NCBI RefSeq assembly: GCF_023074175.1
Contig: NZ_JADPKS010000173.1
Coordinates: 62,001-126,000 of the forward strand
DNA: 64,000 nt
Direction of reading: 5' to 3'
Origin: Bradyrhizobium sp. 139
Lineage (GTDB): Bacteria; Pseudomonadota; Alphaproteobacteria; Rhizobiales; Xanthobacteraceae
Shown: positions 62,165-64,000 of the stretch, one piece after another
Position numbering within the stretch: position 1 is the first letter of the stretch
Layout: the number at the start of each line of letters is the position of its first letter
Position numbers and translations under genes: made by a program
The notes under the pieces: model-generated
What the model was told of the DNA's origin: nothing
Database searches by the model: none
The model's input: the letters and a program-made list of their open reading frames with translations, nothing else

Positions 62165-64000
62165 ATGACATCCGCCGCACACGGTGACGCTGCAAGCCTG
62201 TTCGCAACGCCCAAAACCGTCGCCGAACACCGCGCCGACGGTAGCATCGTGCTGCGATCGCCCGAGCCTCTTCGCGAGAGCGCGCGCTGCATCGGCGACT
62301 GGCTGGAGCAGTGGGCGCGGCAAGCGCCCGATAAGATCTTCCTCGCCGAGCGCAGCAATGCCGAAGCGCCCTGGATCACCGTCACTTATGCGCAGGCACT
62401 GCGGCAGGTGCGTGCGGCAGCGTCATGGATCCTGGCGCAGGGCCTGGGTACCGAGCGTCCGCTCGTGATCCTCTCCGACAACAGCATCGACCATGCGCTG
62501 CTCGGGCTTGCCGCCCAGCATGTCGGCGTGCCCTCGGCCGCGATCTCGCCGGCCTATTCGCTGATGTCCCGGGATTTTGACAAGCTCAAAAGCATGATTG
62601 CGCTGCTCGAGCCCGGCGCGATCTACGTCTCTGCGACCAAACCGTTCGCCGCGGCGCTCGCCGCAATCAAGCCGTTGCATCAGTCGCAGATCATCAGCGG
62701 CAATACCGGCGATGCCGACGCGCTCGCGTTCCTCACCATCGCGGCGACGCCGGAATCGCCTGATGTCGCAACAGCCTTCGCCATGGTGACACCGGACACG
62801 ATCGCAAAATTCCTGTTCACCTCGGGCTCGACCGGCACCCCCAAGGCCGTCATCAACACCCAGCGCATGCTGACCTCCAGCCAGCAAGCCAAGGCGCAGA
62901 CCTGGACCTTTCTCGAGCAGGGCCGCGGCGATCTCGTCATCCTCGACTGGCTGCCGTGGAGCCACACGTTCGGCGCCAATCACAATTTCAATCTGGTGCT
63001 GCGCAACGGCGGCTCACTTTATATCGACGGCGGCAAGCCCGCGCCCGGTCTCTTCGCGACGTCACTCGCCAATTTGAAAAGCGTGATGCCGACGGTCTAT
63101 TTCAACGTGCCGCGCGGCTTCGACATGCTGATCGCGGCGCTGCGCGGCGACGAGGAGCTGCGCCGCCGCTTCTTCGGCGAGGTGAAATTCGCCTTCTATG
63201 CCGGCGCCGCGCTGCCGCAAAATCTCTGGAACGCGCTCGAACAGCTTTCGGTGGAGACTGTCGGCCGGCCGCTGCCGTTGGTGTCGGCCTGGGGCTCGAC
63301 CGAAACCTCGCCGCTGGCGACCGACTGTCATTTCCTCGCCGAACGCTCCGGCAATATCGGCGTTCCGATTCCCGGCACCGAATTGAAGCTCGTCGCCTCC
63401 GGCGACAAGCTGGAGGTGCGTGTGCGCGGCCCCAACGTCACGCCGGGTTATTGGAAGGCGCCGGAGCTGACCAGACAGGCGTTCGACGACGAGGGCTTCT
63501 ATCTCATCGGCGATGCCGTGAAGCTTGCCGATGCGAGCAGGCCGGAGCGTGGTCTGTTCTTCGACGGCCGCGTCGCGGAGGACTTCAAGCTCAATTCCGG
63601 CACATGGGTCAGCGTCGGCACCCTGCGCGTCGCCGGCATCGCCGCGCTGGCGCCGCTGGCGCAGGACATCGTGGTCGCCGGCCATGGTGGCGACGAGGTG
63701 CGCTTCCTGGTGTTTCCGAACATCGCCGCCTGCCGTGCGCGTGCCGGTTTGCCCGAGACGGCTGATGTGAATGATGTGCTGGCGCATGACAAGGTCAGGA
63801 CCGCGATGGCGCAGGGCCTGGCAAGGCTGAGGCAGCAGGGCGCCAATTCCTCCGGCCATGCCACGCGCGCGCTGCTGCTCGCCGAGCCGCCATCGGTCGA
63901 CGGCGGTGAAATCACTGACAAGGGCTACATCAACCAGCGCGCGGTGCTGACGCGGCGTCCCGATGCGGTGGCGCGGTTGAATGACGATGGGTCAGCGGAG
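62165..64000 (+). CDS. Feruloyl-CoA-synthetase-like aryl-CoA ligase, 3' end outside window
   Basis: ANL-superfamily ligase; 612 codons visible, no stop before the right edge. ATG 62165 has GAGGAGG four bases upstream. The phosphate loop FTSGSTGTPKAVIN is at about 217, WLPWSHTFGAN follows, and WGSTETSPLATDCHF is near 377. These spellings are typical of feruloyl-/hydroxycinnamoyl-CoA synthetases, which activate plant phenolic acids. Under probable control of the divergent MarR protein. Exact acid unproven. Confidence 0.9.
   Translation, partial: MTSAAHGDAASLFATPKTVAEHRADGSIVLRSPEPLRESARCIGDWLEQWARQAPDKIFLAERSNAEAPWITVTYAQALRQVRAAASWILAQGLGTERPLVILSDNSIDHALLGLAAQHVGVPSAAISPAYSLMSRDFDKLKSMIALLEPGAIYVSATKPFAAALAAIKPLHQSQIISGNTGDADALAFLTIAATPESPDVATAFAMVTPDTIAKFLFTSGSTGTPKAVINTQRMLTSSQQAKAQTWTFLEQGRGDLVILDWLPWSHTFGANHNFNLVLRNGGSLYIDGGKPAPGLFATSLANLKSVMPTVYFNVPRGFDMLIAALRGDEELRRRFFGEVKFAFYAGAALPQNLWNALEQLSVETVGRPLPLVSAWGSTETSPLATDCHFLAERSGNIGVPIPGTELKLVASGDKLEVRVRGPNVTPGYWKAPELTRQAFDDEGFYLIGDAVKLADASRPERGLFFDGRVAEDFKLNSGTWVSVGTLRVAGIAALAPLAQDIVVAGHGGDEVRFLVFPNIAACRARAGLPETADVNDVLAHDKVRTAMAQGLARLRQQGANSSGHATRALLLAEPPSVDGGEITDKGYINQRAVLTRRPDAVARLNDDGSAE

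Overview
The window looks like chromosomal DNA of a Bradyrhizobium-type alphaproteobacterium (Nitrobacteraceae, Hyphomicrobiales). The grounds are a high GC content, dense short operons, many orphan periplasmic binding proteins, acyl-CoA enzymes and MFS permeases, a lithotrophic sox operon, and several families of short palindromic repeats in the gaps between genes. No rRNA, tRNA, CRISPR array, transposase or phage gene was recognised. Functions are assigned by reading motifs in the translated sequence; no database search was run.

Layout. 1-4.6 kb (minus strand): a truncated peptide-type binding protein, an acyl-CoA synthetase and an iron-ADH-family reductase. 5.0-9.4 kb (plus): an RND efflux pair. 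9.7-12.5 kb: an orphan branched-chain-type binding protein, a MAPEG protein and AttH. 12.5-15.6 kb (minus): an FtsX-type permease and its ATPase, which complete an AttEFGH-like operon. 15.8-20.4 kb: two MFS carriers around a D-aminoacylase-type amidohydrolase. 20.7-26.7 kb (minus): a sulfur module, with a persulfide dioxygenase-rhodanese fusion and the operon soxX-Y-Z-A-SAXB-B-dsrE-like. 26.9-41.2 kb: a DUF938 methyltransferase, an S9 peptidase, two MFS carriers, VOC and CMD proteins, two acyl-CoA dehydrogenases, an amino-acid binding protein, an L,D-transpeptidase, an internally duplicated membrane protein, and a thioredoxin-like/CcdA pair.

41.3-49.1 kb is a regulatory region. An ECF sigma gene has a possible CCTCC-type small RNA just downstream, and both share an exact 14-bp upstream element. 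Then come a response regulator, a receiver-kinase, a membrane kinase and, as first gene of that operon, a drastically shortened TRAP DctP-like periplasmic protein. A UgpB-like binding protein diverges from it. 49.2-61.3 kb: a phosphotransferase with an altered catalytic loop, then a peptide-type ABC transporter (binding protein, two permeases, double ATPase) running into AtzG-AtzE-AtzH-like genes and a GntR regulator, facing a convergent AtzF allophanate hydrolase. Together these read as uptake and deamidation of a urea- or biuret-like compound. 61.5-64 kb: a MarR regulator diverges from a feruloyl-CoA-synthetase-like ligase across a perfect palindromic operator.

The most unusual features are: (1) an 87-bp palindromic repeat lying exactly in frame inside the double ABC ATPase and translated as a 29-residue linker; (2) a separate copy of another repeat in each of the three gaps of that same transporter operon; (3) the mini-DctP/two-kinase/UgpB locus; (4) the sigma factor/small RNA pair with a shared element.
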